Source of the DNA: Eutreptiella sp. 'Long Island Sound 2002'
Taxonomy: Eukaryota; Euglenozoa; Euglenophyceae; Eutreptiales; Eutreptiaceae
Direction of reading: 5' to 3'
Assembly: GCA_964036045.1 (NCBI GenBank)
Contig: OZ038400.1
Location: 18,757,226 to 18,821,225, forward strand
Length of the DNA: 64,000 nt
The position numbers were made by a program, and so were the translations under genes. The notes below the pieces were generated by a model, which did not search any database, had not been told where the DNA came from, and saw nothing but the letters and a program-made list of their open reading frames with translations. This document shows, in pieces, positions 1 through 16,474 of this stretch (positions within the stretch are counted from its first letter, which is position 1; each line of letters starts with the position of its first letter).

Positions 1-77
1 CGGTGGGGGGTGTTAGGGGGGTTCTGTTATGGCCTCAGCAGCAGAGCGGTGGAGGGTGTTAGGGGGGTTCTGTTATG
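1..77 (-). repeat. 46-bp minisatellite, left fragment (reverse sense)
   Basis: About one and a half units of the 46-bp minisatellite that reappears at 44862-46212. Recognisable pieces are GGGGTGTTAGGGGGGTTC, TGTTATGGCC and CTCAGCAGCAGAGCGG. Its sense is the reverse complement of the main array at 44862-46033. It runs off the left edge of the window, so its full extent is unknown. It ends within a TGTTATG motif where unique sequence begins. Confidence 0.9.
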
Positions 78-218
78 CGCGGTTCCGGTGGAGGGCGCCG
101 GTAGGGCCGTTCCAGGCGGTTCGTGCCCCTCCGCGTTTCCTGCCCCGCTCCCGTGCTCCGCCTATTTAGCTCTCGGGGGGGCGGCCCAGTCCCTTTGTCC
201 CTTTGCTTGGCTGTGGGT
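78..218. other. Unique GC-rich spacer between 46-bp and 12-bp repeats
   Basis: This is 141 bases of non-repetitive, GC-rich sequence between the 46-bp minisatellite fragment and the first 12-bp unit. A reading frame can be drawn through it, but it has no recognisable domain and runs straight into the satellite. I see no promoter, RNA or splice-bounded exon in it. Confidence 0.6.
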
Positions 219-1929
219 ACATCCATGGGGACATCCATGGGGACATCCATGGGGACATCCATGGGGGCATCCATGGGTTCATCCATGGGGACATCAATGG
301 GGACATCAATGGGGACATCCATGGGGACATCCATGGGGACATCCATGGGGACATCAATGGGGACATCCATGGGGACATCCATGGTGACATCCATGGGGAC
401 ATCCATGGGGCCATCCATGGGGACATCAATGGGGACATCCATGGGGACATCCATGGGGACATCCATGGGGACATCCATGGGGACATCAATGGGGACATCC
501 ATGGGGACATCCATGGGGACATCCATGGTGACATCCATGGGGACATCCATGGGGCCATCCATGGGGACATCAATGGGGACATCCATGGGGACATCAATGG
601 GGACATCAATGGGGACATCCATGGGGACATCCATGGGGACATCCATGGGGACATCCATGGGGACATCCATGGGGACATCCATGGGGACTCCATGGGGACA
701 TCCATGGGGACATCCATGGTGACATCCATGGGGACATCCATGGGGCCATCCATGGGGACATCAATGGGGACATCCATGGGGACATCCATGGGGACATCCA
801 TGGGGACATCCATGGGGACATCAATGGGGACATCAATGGGGACATCAATGGGGCCATCCATGGGGACATCAATGGGGACATCCATGGGGACATCCATGGT
901 GACATCCATGGGGACATCCATGGGGCCATCCATGGGGACATCAATGGGGACATCCATGGGGACATCCATGGGGACATCCATGGGGACATCCATGGGGACA
1001 TCAATGGGGACATCCATGGGGACATCCATGGGGACATCCATGGTGACATCCATGGGGACATCCATGGGGCCATCCATGGGGACATCAATGGGGACATCCA
1101 TGGGGACATCCATGGGGACATCCATGGGGACATCCATGGGGACATCAATGGGGACATCAATGGGGACATCAATGGGGACATCCATGGGGACATCCATGGG
1201 GACATCCATGGGGACGTCAATGTGGACATCAATGGGGACATCCATGGGGACATCCATGGGGACATCAATGGGGACATAAATGGGGCCATCCATGGGGACA
1301 TCAATGGGGACATCCATGGGGACATCAATGGGGACATCCATGGGGACATCAATGGGGACATCCATGGGGACATCCATGGGGACATCCATGGGGACATCAA
1401 TGGGGACATCAATGGGGCCATCCATGGGGACATCAATGGGGACATCCATGGGGACATCCATGGGGACATCCATGGGGACATCAATGGGGACATCCATGGG
1501 GACATCCATGGGGACATCAATGGGGACATCAATGGGGACATCCATGGGGACATCCATGGGGACATCCATGGGGACATCCATGGGGACATCCATGGGGACA
1601 TCAATGGGGACATCCATGGGGACATCAATGGGGACATCAATGGGGACATCAATGGGGACATCCATGGGGACATCCATGGGGACATCCATGGGGACATCCA
1701 TGGGGACATCCATGGGGACATCCATGGGGACATCAATGGGGACATCCATGGGGACGTCAATGTGGACATCAATGGGGACATCCATGGGGACATCCATGGG
1801 GACATCAATGGGGACATCAATGGGGACATCCATGGGGACATCCATGGGGACATCAATGGGGACATCAATGGGGACATCAATGGGGACATCCATGGGGACA
1901 TCAATGGGGACATCCATGGGGACATCAAT

Positions 1930-4900
1930 GGGGACATCCATGGGGACTCCATGGGGACATCCATGGGGACATCCATGGGGACATCCATGGGGACATCCAT
2001 GGGGACATCCATGGGGACATCCATGGGGACATCCATGGGGACATCAATGGGGACATCAATGGGGACATTCATGGGGACATCCATGGGGACATCCATGGGG
2101 ACATCCATGGGGACATCCATGGGGACATCCATGGGGACATCAATGGGGATATCCATGGGGACATCCATGGGGACATCAATGGGGACATCCATGGGGACAT
2201 CCATGGGGACATCCATGGGGACATCAATGGGGACATCAATGGGGACATCCATGGGGACATCCATGGGGACATCCATGGGGACATCCATGGGGACATCCAT
2301 GGGGACATCCATGGGGACATCAATGGGGATATCCATGGGGACATCCATGGGGACATCAATGGGGACATCCATGGGGACATCCATGGGGACATCAATGGGG
2401 ACATCAATGGGGACATCCATGGGGACATCAATGGGGACATCAATGGGGACATCCATGGGGACATCCATGGGGACATCCATGGGGACATCAATGGGGACAT
2501 CCATGGGGACATCCATGGGGACATCAATGGGGACATCCATGGGGACATCCATGGGGACATCCATGGGGACATCCATGGGGACATCCATGGGGACATCCAT
2601 GGGGACATCCATGGGGACATCCATGGGGACATCCATGGGGACATCCATGGGGACATCCATGGGGACATCCATGGGGACATCCATGGGGACATCCATGGGG
2701 ACATCAATGGGGACATCCATGGGGACATCAATGGGGACATCCATGGGGACATTCATGGGGACATCCATGGGGACATCCATGGGGACATCCATGGGGACAT
2801 CAATGGGGACATCCATGGGGACATCCATGGGGACATCCATGGGGACATCCATGGGGACATCCATGGGGACATCCATGGGGACATCCATGGGGACATCCAT
2901 GGGGACATCCATGGGGACATCCATGGGGACATCAATGGGGACATCCATGGGGACATCCATGGGGACATCAATGGGGACATCAATGGGGACATCCATGGGG
3001 ACATCAATGGGGACATCAATGGGGACATCAATGGGGACATCAATGGGGACATCCATGGGGACATCCATGGGGACATCCATGGGGACATCCATGGGGACAT
3101 CCATGGGGACATCCATGGGGACATCCATGGGGACATCCATGGGGACATCCATGGGGACATCCATGGGGACATCCATGGGGACATCCATGGGGACATCCAT
3201 GGGGACATCCATGCGGACATCAATGGGGACATCCATGGGGACATCCATGGGGACATCAATGGGGACATCCATGGGGACATCCATGGGGACATCCATGGGG
3301 ACATCCATGGGGACATCCATGGGGACATCCATGGGGACATCCATGGGGACATCCATGGGGACATCCATGGGGACATCCATGGGGACATCAATGGGGACAT
3401 CAATGGGGACATCCATGGGGACATCAATGGGGACATCCATGGGGACATCCATGGGGACATCCATGGGGACATCAATGGGGACATCAATGGGGACATCCAT
3501 GGGGACATCCATGGGGACATCAATGGGGACATCCATGGGGACATCAATGGGGATATTCATGGGGACATCCATGGGGACATCCATGGGGACATCAATGGGG
3601 ACATCAATGGGGACATCCATGGGGACATCAATGGGGACATCCATGGGGACATCAATGGGGACATCAATGGGGACATCAATGGGGACATCCATGGGGACAT
3701 CAATGGGGACATCCATGGGGACGTCCATGGGGACATCAATGGGGACATCCATGGGGACATCAATGGGGACATCAATGGGGCCATCCATGGGGACATCAAT
3801 GGGGACATCCATGGGGACATCAATGGGGACATCCATGGGGACATCCATGGGGACATCCATGGGGACATCCATGGGGACATCCATGGGGACATCCATGGGG
3901 ACATCAATGGGGATATCCATGGGGACATCCATGGGGACATCAATGGGGACATCCATGGGGACATCCATGGGGACATCCATGGGGACATCCATGGGGACAT
4001 CCATGGGGACATCCATGGGGACATCAATGGGGATATCCATGGGGACATCCATGGGGACATCAATGGGGACATCCATGGGGACATCCATGGGGACATCCAT
4101 GGGGACATCCATGGGCACATCAATGGGGACATCCATGGGGACATCCATGGGGACATCCATGGGGACATCCATGGGGACATCAATGGGGACATCCATGGGG
4201 ACATCAATGGGGACATCAATGGGGACATCAATGGGGACATCCATGGGGACATCAATGGGGACATCCATGGGGACATCCATGGGGACATCCATGGGGACAT
4301 CCGTGGGGACATCCCTGGGGACATCAATGGGGACATCAATGGGGACATCCATGGGGACATCAATGGGGACATCCATGGGGACATCAATGGGGACATCCAT
4401 GGGGACATCAATGGGGACATCCATGGGGACATCCATGGGGACATCCATGGGGACATCCATGGGGACATCCATGGGGACATCCATGGGGACATCCATGGGG
4501 ACATCCATGGGGACATCAATGGGGACATCCATGGGGACATCCATGGGGACATCCATGGGGACATCCATGGGGACATCCATGGGGACATCCATGGGGACAT
4601 CCATGGGGACATCCATGGGGACATCAATGGGGACATCAATGGGGATATTCATGGGGACATCAATGGGGACATCCATGGGGACATCAATGGGGACATCCAT
4701 GGGGACATCAATGGGGACATCAATGGGGACATCCATGGGGACATCCATGGGGACATCCATGGGGACATCCATGGGGACATCCATGGGGACATCCATGGGG
4801 ACATCCATGGGGACATCCATGGGGGCATCCATGGGTTCATCCATGGGGACATCCATGGGGACATCCATGGGGACATCAATGGGGACATCAATGGGGACAT

Positions 4901-7900
4901 CCATGGGGACATCAATGGGGACATCCATGGGGACATCAATGGGGACATCCATGGGGACATCCATGGGGACATCCATGGGGACATCAATGGGGACATCAAT
5001 GGGGACATCAATGGGGACATCAATGGGGACATCCATGGGGACATCAATGGGGACATCCATGGGGACATCCATGGGGACATCCATGGGGACATCAATGGGG
5101 ACATCAATGGGGCCATCCATGGGGACATCAATGGGGACATCCATGGGGACATCAATGGGGACATCCATGGGGACATCCATGGGGACATCCATGGGGACAT
5201 CAATGGGGACATCCATGGGGACATCCATGGGGACATCAATGGGGACATCAATGGGGACATCCATGGGGACATCCATGGGGACATCCATGGGGACATCCAT
5301 GGGGACATCCATGGGGACATCAATGGGGACATCCATGGGGACATCAATGGGGACATCAATGGGGACATCAATGGGGACATCCATGGGGACATCCATGGGG
5401 ACATCCATGGGGACATCCATGGGGACATCCATGGGGACATCCATGGGGACATCAATGGGGACATCCATGGGGACGTCAATGTGGACATCAATGGGGACAT
5501 CCATGGGGACATCCATGGGGACATCCATGGGGACATCAATGGGGACATCCATGGGGACATCAATGGGGACATCCATGGGGACTCCATGGGGACATCCATG
5601 GGGACATCCATGGGGACATCCATGGGGACATCAATGGGGACATCCATGGGGACATCCATGGGGACATCCATGGGGACATCCATGGGGACATCCATGGGGA
5701 CATCAATGGGGACATCAATGGGGACATTCATGGGGACATCCATGGGGACATCCATGGGGACATCCATGGGGACATCCATGGGGACATCCATGGGGACATC
5801 AATGGGGATATCCATGGGGACATCCATGGGGACATCAATGGGGACATCCATGGGGACATCCATGGGGACATCCATGGGGACATCAATGGGGACATCAATG
5901 GGGACATCCATGGGGACATCCATGGGGACATCCATGGGGACATCCATGGGGACATCCATGGGGACATCCATGGGGACATCCATGGGGACATCCATGGGGA
6001 CATCCATGGGGACATCCATGGGGACATCAATGGGGACATCCATGGGGACATCAATGGGGACATCCATGGGGACATTCATGGGGACATCCATGGGGACATC
6101 CATGGGGACATCAATGGGGACATCCATGGGGACATCAATGGGGACATCCATGGGGACATCCATGGGGACATCCATGGGGACATCCATGGGGACATCAATG
6201 GGGACATCCATGGGGACATCAATGGGGATATCCATGGGGACATCCATGGGGACATCAATGGGGACATCCATGGGGACATCCATGGGGACATCAATGGGGA
6301 CATCAATGGGGACATCCATGGGGACATCAATGGGGACATCAATGGGGACATCCATGGGGACATCCATGGGGACATCAATGGGGACATCCATGGGGACATC
6401 CATGGGGACATCCATGGGGACATCCATGGGGACATCCATGGGGACATCCATGGGGACATCCATGGGGACATCCATGGGGACATCCATGGGGACATCCATG
6501 GGGACATCCATGGGGACATCCATGGGGACATCCATGGGGACATCCATGGGGACATCAATGGGGACATCCATGGGGACATCAATGGGGACATCCATGGGGA
6601 CATTCATGGGGACATCCATGGGGACATCCATGGGGACATCCATGGGGACATCAATGGGGACATCCATGGGGACATCCATGGGGACATCCATGGGGACATC
6701 CATGGGGACATCCATGGGGACATCCATGGGGACATCCATGGGGACATCCATGGGGACATCAATGGGGACATCCATGGGGACATCCATGGGGACATCAATG
6801 GGGACATCAATGGGGACATCAATGGGGACATCCATGGGGACATCAATGGGGACATCAATGGGGACACCAATGGGGACATCCATGGGGACATCCATGGGGA
6901 CATCCATGGGGACATCAATGGGGACATCCATGGGGACATCCATGGGGACATCCATGGGGACATCCATGGGGACATCCATGGGGACATCCATGGGGACATC
7001 CATGGGGACATCCATGGGGACATCCATGGGGACATCCATGGGGACATCCATGGGGACATCCATGGGGACATCAATGGGGACATCAATGGGGACATCCATG
7101 GGGACATCCATGGGGACATCAATGGGGACATCCATGGGGACATCCATGGGGACATCCATGGGGACATCCATGGGGACATCCATGGGGACATCCATGGGGA
7201 CATCCATGGGGACATCCATGGGGACATCCATGGGGACATCAATGGGGACATCAATGGGGACATCCATGGGGACATCAATGGGGACATCCATGGGGACATC
7301 AATGGGGACATCCATGGGGACATCAATGGGGACATCAATGGGGACATCCATGGGGACATCCATGGGGACATCAATGGGGACATCCATGGGGACATCAATG
7401 GGGATATTCATGGGGACATCCATGGGGACATCCATGGGGACATCAATGGGGACATCAATGGGGACATCCATGGGGACATCAATGGGGACATCCATGGGGA
7501 CATCAATGGGGACATCAATGGGGACATCAATGGGGACATCCATGGGGACATCAATGGGGACATCCATGGGGACGTCCATGGGGACATCAATGGGGACATC
7601 CATGGGGACATCAATGGGGACATCAATGGGGCCATCCATGGGGACATCAATGGGGACATCCATGGGGACATCAATGGGGACATCCATGGGGACATCCATG
7701 GGGACATCCATGGGGACATCCATGGGGACATCCATGGGGACATCCATGGGGACATCAATGGGGATATCCATGGGGACATCCATGGGGACATCAATGGGGA
7801 CATCCATGGGGACATCCATGGGGACATCCATGGGGACATCCATGGGGACATCCATGGGGACATCCATGGGGACATCAATGGGGATATCCATGGGGACATC

Positions 7901-9260
7901 CATGGGGACATCAATGGGGACATCCATGGGGACATCCATGGGGACATCCATGGGGACATCCATGGGCACATCAATGGGGACATCCATGGGGACATCCATG
8001 GGGACATCCATGGGGACATCCATGGGGACATCAATGGGGACATCCATGGGGACATCAATGGGGACATCAATGGGGACATCAATGGGGACATCCATGGGGA
8101 CATCAATGGGGACATCCATGGGGACATCAATGGGGACATCCATGGGGACATCCATGGGGACATCCATGGGGACATCAATGGGGACATCAATGGGGACATC
8201 CATGGGGACATCAATGGGGACATCCATGGGGACATCAATGGGGACATCCATGGGGACATCAATGGGGACATCAATGGGGACATCCATGGGGACATCCATG
8301 GGGACATCAATGGGGACATCCATGGGGACATCCATGGGGACATCCATGGGGACATCCATGGGGACATCCATGGGGACATCCATGGGGACATCCATGGGGA
8401 CATCAATGGGGACATCCGTGGGGACATCCATGGGGACATCCATGGGGACATCCATGGGGACATCCATGGGGACATCCATGGGGACATCCATGGGGACATC
8501 CATGGGGACATCAATGGGGACATCAATGGGGATATTCATGGGGACATCAATGGGGACATCCATGGGGACATCAATGGGGACATCAATGGGGACATCCATG
8601 GGGACATCCATGGGGACATCAATGGGGACATCCATGGGGACATCCATGGGGACATCCATGGGGACATCCATGGGGACATCCATGGGGGCATCCATGGGTT
8701 CATCCATGGGGACATCCATGGGGACATCCATGGGGACATCAATGGGGACATCAATGGGGACATCCATGGGGACATCAATGGGGACATCCATGGGGACATC
8801 AATGGGGACATCCATGGGGACATCAATGGGGACATCAATGGGGACATCCATGGGGACATCCATGGGGACATCAATGGGGACATCCATGGGGACATCAATG
8901 GGGATATTCATGGGGACATCAATGGGAACATCAATGGGGACATCAATGGTGACATCAATGGGGACATCCATGGGGACATCAATGGGGACATCCATGGGGA
9001 CATCAATGGGGACATCAATGGGGACATCAATGGGGACATCCATGGGGACATCAATGGGGACATCCATGGGGACGTCCATGGGGACATCAATGGGGACATC
9101 CATGGGGACATCAATGGGGACATCAATGGGGCCATCCATGGGGACATCAATGGGGACATCCATGGGGACATCAATGGGGACATCCATGGGGACATCCATG
9201 GGGACATCCATGGGGACATCCATGGGGACATCCATGGGGACATCCATGGGGACATCCATT
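1930..9260 (+). repeat. Old tandem duplication inside the 12-bp array (about 3.6-3.9 kb period)
   Basis: Rare unit variants recur in the same order about 3.6-3.9 kb apart. The 11-bp unit with ACTCC is at 1946 and 5581 (offset 3635). A GATATTC unit is at 3552 and 7403 (3851) and another at 4644 and 8531 (3887). The GGGGGCATCC/GGGTTCATCC pair is at about 4825-4836 and 8688-8699 (3863). The offsets differ from one another by multiples of 12, so whole units were gained and lost since the duplication. Exact end points cannot be fixed by eye. Confidence 0.7.
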
Positions 9261-9470
9261 CGGGACATCCATGGGGACATCCATGGGGACATCCATGGGG
9301 ACATCCATGGGGACATCAATGGGGACATCCATGGGGACATCAATGGGGACATCCATGGGGACGTCCATGGGGACATCAATGGGGCCATCCATGGGGACAT
9401 CCATGGGGACATCCATGGGGACATCCATGGGGACATCAATGGGGACATCAATGGGGACATCAATGGGGAC

Positions 9471-9594
9471 ATGGATGTCCCCATGGATGTCCCCATGGAT
9501 GTCCCCATGGATGTCCCCATGGGTGTCCCCATGGATGTCCCCATTGATGTCCCCATTGATGTCCCCATGGATGTCCCCATTGATGTCCCCATGG
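9471..9594 (-). repeat. Inverted block 1 in the 12-bp array
   Basis: For 124 bases the unit reads ATGGATGTCCCC or ATTGATGTCCCC, the reverse complement of the surrounding array. Orientation flips at GACATGGATG and flips back at CCCATGGACATCC. Both breakpoints lie in CATGGA/CCATGG sequence, which is self-complementary, so the switches leave no scar. A near copy lies at 12009-12120. Confidence 0.93.
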
Positions 9595-12008
9595 ACATCC
9601 ATGGGGACATCCATGGGGACATCCATGGGGACATCCATGGGGACATCCATGGGGACATCCATGGGGACATCCATGGGGACATCAATGGGGACATCCATGG
9701 GGACATCAATGGGGACATTCATGGGGACATCCATGGGGACATCCATGGGGACATCCATGGGGACATCCATGGGGACATCCATGGGGACATCCATGGGGAC
9801 ATCCATGGGGACATCAATGGGGACATCAATGGGGACATCCATGGGGACATCCATGGGGACATCAATGGGGACATCCATGGGGACATCCATGGGGACATCA
9901 ATGGGGACATCAATGGGGACATCCATGGGGACATCCATGGGGACATCCATCGGGACATCCATGGGGACATCCATGGGGACATCCATGGGGACATCAATGG
10001 GGACATCCATGGGGACATCAATGGGGACATCAATGGGGACATCCATGGGGACATCAATGGGGACATCCATGGGGACATCCATGGGGACATCCATGGGGAC
10101 ATCCATGGGGACATCCATGGGGACATCCATGGGGACATCCATGGGGACATCCATGGGGACATCCATGGGGACATCCATGGGGACATCCATGGGGACATCA
10201 ATGGGGACATCCATGGGGACATCAATGGGGACATCCATGGGGACATCCATGGGGACATCCATGGGGACATCCATGGGGACATCCATGGGGACATCCATGG
10301 GGACATCCATGGGGACATCCATGGGGACATCCATGGGGACATCCATGGGGACATCCATGGGGACATCAATGGGGACATCAATGGGGACATCCATGGGGAC
10401 ATCCATGGGGACATCCATGGGGACATCAATGGGGATATTCATGGGGACATCAATGGGGACATCCATGGGGACATCAATGGGGACATCAATGGGGACATCA
10501 ATGGGGACATCCATGGGGACATCCATGGGGACATCCATGGGGACATCCATGGGGACATCCATGGGGACATCCATGGGGACATCCATGGGGACATCCATGG
10601 GGACATCCATGGGGACATCCATGGGGACATCCATGGGGACATCAATGGGGACATCAATGGGGACATCCATGGGGACATCAATGGGGACATCCATGGGGAC
10701 ATCAATGGGGACATCCATGGGGACATCCATGGGGACATCAATGGGGACATCCATGGGGACATCCATGGGGACATCCATGGGGACATCCATGGGGACATCC
10801 ATGGGGACATCCATGGGGACATCCATGGGGACATCCATGGGGACATCCATGGGGACATCAATGGGGACATCAATGGGGATATTCATGGGGACATCAATGG
10901 GGACATCCATGGGGACATCAATGGGGACATCCATGGGGACATCAATGGGGACATCAATGGGGACATCCATGGGGACATCCATGGGGACATCAATGGGGAC
11001 ATCCATGGGGACATCCATGGGGACATCCATGGGGACATCCATGGGGACATCCATGGGGGCATCCATGTATTCATCCATGGGGACATCCATGGGGACATCC
11101 ATGGGGACATCAATGGGGACATCAATGGGGACATCCATGGGGACATCAATGGGGACATCCATGGGGACATCAATGGGGACATCCATGGGGACATCAATGG
11201 GGACATCAATGGCGACATCCATGGGGACATCCATGGGGACATCAATGGGGACATCCATGGGGACATCAATGGGGATATTCATGGGGACATCAATGGGGAC
11301 ATCAATGGGGACATCAATGGGGACATCAATGGGGACATCCATGGGGACATCAATGGGGACATCCATGGGGACATCAATGGGGACATCAATGGGGACATCC
11401 ATGGGGACATCCATGGGGACATCCATGGGGACATCAATGGGGATATTCATGGGGACATCAATGGGGACATCCATGGGGACATCAATGGGGACATCAATGG
11501 GGACATCAATGGGGACATCCATGGGGACATCCATGGGGACATCCATGGGGACATCCATGGGGACATCAATGGGGACATCCATGGGGACATCAATGGGGAC
11601 ATCCATGGGGACGTCCATGGGGACATCAATGGGGACATCCATGGGGACATCAATGGGGACATCAATGGGGCCATCCATGGGGACATCAATGGGGACATCC
11701 ATGGGGACATCAATGGGGACATCCATGGGGACATCCATGGGGACATCCATGGGGACATCCATGGGGACATCCATGGGGACATCCATGGGGACATCCATGG
11801 GGACATCCATGGGGACATCCATGGGGACATCCATGGGGACATCAATGGGGACATCCATGGGGACATCAATGGGGACATCCATGGGGACGTCCATGGGGAC
11901 ATCAATGGGGCCATCCATGGGGACATCCATGGGGACATCCATGGGGACATCCATGGGGACATCAATGGGGACATCCATGGGGACATCAATGGGGACATCC
12001 ATGCGGAC

Positions 12009-12120
12009 ATGGATGTCCCCATGGATGTCCCCATGGATGTCCCCATGGATGTCCCCATGGATGTCCCCATTGATGTCCCCATTGATGTCCCCATGGATGT
12101 CCCCATTGATGTCCCCATGG
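12009..12120 (-). repeat. Inverted block 2 in the 12-bp array
   Basis: A second reverse-oriented run of units, 112 bases long, starting 2538 bases after the start of block 1 and ending 2526 bases after its end. It is therefore one 12-bp unit shorter: block 1 has an additional CATGGGTGTCC unit. The sequence on both sides also matches that around block 1 (GTCCATGG, GCCATCC and ATTCATGG variants in the same order), so the pair reflects one inversion later copied within a 2.5-kb segment. Confidence 0.9.
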
Positions 12121-15100
12121 ACATCCATGGGGACATCCATGGGGACATCCATGGGGACATCCATGGGGACATCCATGGGGACATCCATGGGGACATCCAT
12201 GGGGACATCAATGGGGACATCCATGGGGACATCAATGGGGACATTCATGGGGACATCCATGGGGACATCCATGGGGACATCCATGGGGACATCCATGGGG
12301 ACATCCATGGGGACATCCATGGGGACATCCATGGGGACATCAATGGGGACATCAATGGGGACATCCATGGGGACATCCATGGGGACATCAATGGGGACAT
12401 CCATGGGGACATCCATGGGGACATCAATGGGGACATCAATGGGGACATCCATGGGGACATCCATGGGGACATCCATGGGGACATCCATGGGGACATCCAT
12501 GGGGACATCCATGGGGACATCAATGGGGACATCAATGGGGACATCAATGGGGACATCCATGGGGACATCCATGGGGACATCCATGGGGACATCCATGGGG
12601 ACATCAATGGGGACATCCATGGGGACATCAATGGGGACATCCATGGGGACATCCATGGGGACATCCATGGGGACATCCATGGGGACATCCATGGGGACAT
12701 CCATGGGGACATCCATGGGGACATCCATGGGGACATCCATGGGGACATCCATGGGGACATCCATGGGGACATCAATGGGGACATCCATGGGGACATCAAT
12801 GGGGACATCCATGGGGACATCCATGGGGACATCCATGGGGACATCCATGGGGACATCCATGGGGACATCCATGGGGACATCCATGGGGACATCCATGGGG
12901 ACATCCATGGGGACATCAATGGGGACATCAATGGGGACATCCATGGGGACATCCATGGGGACATCCATGGGGACATCAATGGGGATATTCATGGGGACAT
13001 CAATGGGGACATCCATGGGGACATCAATGGGGACATCAATGGGGACATCAATGGGGACATCAATGGGGACATCCATGGGGACATCCATGGGGACATCCAT
13101 GGGGACATCCATGGGGACATCCATGGGGACATCCATGGGGACATCCATGGGGACATCCATGGGGACATCCATGGGGACATCCATGGGGACATCCATGGGG
13201 ACATCCATGGGGACATCAATGGGGACATCAATGGGGACATCCATGGGGACATCAATGGGGACATCCATGGGGACATCAATGGGGACATCCATGGGGACAT
13301 CAATGGGGACATCAATGGGGACATCCATGGGGACATCCATGGGGACATCAATGGGGACATCCATGGGGACATCAAGGGGATATTCATGGGGACATCAATG
13401 GGGACATCAATGGGGACATCAATGGGGACATCAATGGGGACATCCATGGGGACATCAATGGGGACATCCATGGGGACATCAATGGGGACATCAATGGGGA
13501 CATCAATGGGGACATCCATGGGGACATCAATGGGGACATCCATGGGGACGTCCATGGGGACATCAATGGGGACATCCATGGGGACATCAATGGGGACATC
13601 CATGGGGACATCAATGGGGACATCAATGGGGACATCAATGGGGACATCCATGGGGACATCAATGGGGACATCCATGGGGACGTCCATGGGGACATCAATG
13701 GGGACATCAATGGGGACATCAATGGGGCCATCCATGGGGACATCAATGGGGACATCCATGGGGACATCAATGGGGACATCCATGGGGACATCCATGGGGA
13801 CATCCATGGGGACATCCATGGGGACATCCATGGGGACATCCATGGGGACATCCATGGGGACATCCATGGGGACATCCATGGGGACATCCATGGGGACATC
13901 AATGGGGACATCCATGGGGACATCCATGGGGACATCAATGGGGACATCCATGGGGACATCAATGGGGATATTCATGGGGACATCAATGGGGACATCAATG
14001 GGGACATCCATGGGGACATCCATGGGGACATCCATGGGGACATCCATGGGGACATCCATGGGGACATCAATGGGGACATCAATGGGGACATCAATGGGGA
14101 CATCCATGGGGACATCAATGGGGACATCCATGGGGACATCCATGGGGACATCCATGGGGACATCCATGGGGACATCAATGGGGACATCCATGGGGACATC
14201 AATGGGGACATCCATGGGGACATCAATGGGGACATCCATGGGGACATCCATGGGGACATCCATGCGGACATCCATGGGGACATCCATGGGGACATCCATG
14301 GGGACATCCATGGGGACATCCATGGGGACATCCATGGGGACATCCATGGGGACATCCATGGGGACATCAATGGGGACATCCATGGGGACATCAATGGGGA
14401 CATCCATGGGGACGTCCATGGGGACATCAATGGGGCCATCCATGGGGACATCAATGGGGACATCCATGGGGACATCCATGGGGACATCAATGGGGACATC
14501 CATGGGGACATCAATGGGGACATCCATGGGGACATCAATGGGGACATCCATGGGGACATCAATGGGGACATCAATGGGGACATCAATGGGGACCCCCATG
14601 GGGACATCAATGGGGACATCAATGGGGCCATCCATGGGGACATCAATGGGGACATCCATGGGGACATCAATGGGGACATCCATGGGGACATCAATGAGAA
14701 CATCCATGGGGACATTCATGGGGACATCAATGGGGACATCAATGGGGACATCCATGGGGACATCCATGGGGACATCCATGGGGACATCCATGGGGACATC
14801 AATGGGGACATCAATGGGGCCATCCATGGGGACATCAATGGGGACATCCATGGGGACATCCATGGGGACATCAATGGGGACATCAATGGGGACATCAATG
14901 GGGACATCAATGGGGACATCAATGGGGACATCCATGGGGACATCAATGGGGACATCCATGGGGACATCCATGGGGACATCCATGGGGACGTCCATGGGGA
15001 CATCAATGGGGACATCCATGGGGACATCAATGGGGACATCCATGGGGACATCAATGGGGACATCCATGGGGACATCCATGGGGACATCCATGGGGACATC

Positions 15101-16474
15101 CATGGGGACATCCATGGGGACATCCATGGGGACATCCATGGGGACATCCATGGGGACATCAATGGGGACATCCATGGGGACATCAATGGGGACATCCATG
15201 GGGACATCAATGGGGACATCCATGGGGACATCAATGGGGACATCAATGGGGACATCAATGGGGACATCCATGGGGACATCAATGGGGACATCAATGGGGC
15301 CATCCATGGGGACATCAATGGGGACATCCATGGGGACATCAATGGGGACATCCATGGGGACATCAATGAGAACATCCATGGGGACATTCATGGGGACATC
15401 AATGGGGACATCAATGGGGACATCCATGGGGACATCCATGGGGACATCCATGGGGACATCCATGGGGACATCAATGGGGACATCAATGGGGCCATCCATG
15501 GGGACATCAATGGGGACATCCATGGGGACATCCATGGGGACATCGATGGGGACATCAATGGGGACATCAATGGGGACATCAATGGGGACATCCATGGGGA
15601 CATCAATGGGGACATTCATGGGGACATCAATGGGGACATCCATGGGGACGTCCATGGGGACATCAATGGGGACATCCATGGGGACATCAATGGGGACATC
15701 CATGGGGACATCAATGGGGACATCCATGGGGACATCCATGGGGACATCCATGGGGACATCCATGGGGACATCCATGGGGACATCAATGGGGACATCCATG
15801 GGGCCATCCATGGGGACATCCATGGGGACATCCATGGGGACATCCATGGGGACATCAATGGGGACATCAATGGGGACATCAATGGGGACATCAATGGGGA
15901 CATCCATGGGGACATCAATGGGGACATCCATGGGGACATCAATGGGGACATCCATGGGGACGTCCATGGGGACATCCATGGGGACATCCATGGGGACGTC
16001 CATGGGGACATCAATGGGGACATCAATGGGGACATCCATGGGGACGTCCATGGGGACATCAATGGGGACATCCATGGGGACATCCATGGGGACATCAATG
16101 GGGACATCCATGGGGACATCAATGGGGCCATCCATGGGGACATCAATGGGGACATCCATGGGGACATCCATGGGGACATCCATGGGGACATCCATGGGGA
16201 CATCCATGGGGACATCAATGGGGACATCCATGGGGACATCCATGGGGACATCAATGGGGACATCAATGGGGACATCCATGGGGACATCAATGGGGACATC
16301 CATGGGGACGTCCATGGGGACATCCATGGGGACATCCATGGGGACGTCCATGGGGACATCAATGGGGACATCAATGGGGCCATCCATGGGGACATCAATG
16401 GGGACATCCATGGGGACATCAATGGGGACATCCATGGGGACATCCATGGGGACATCCATGGGGACATCCATGGG

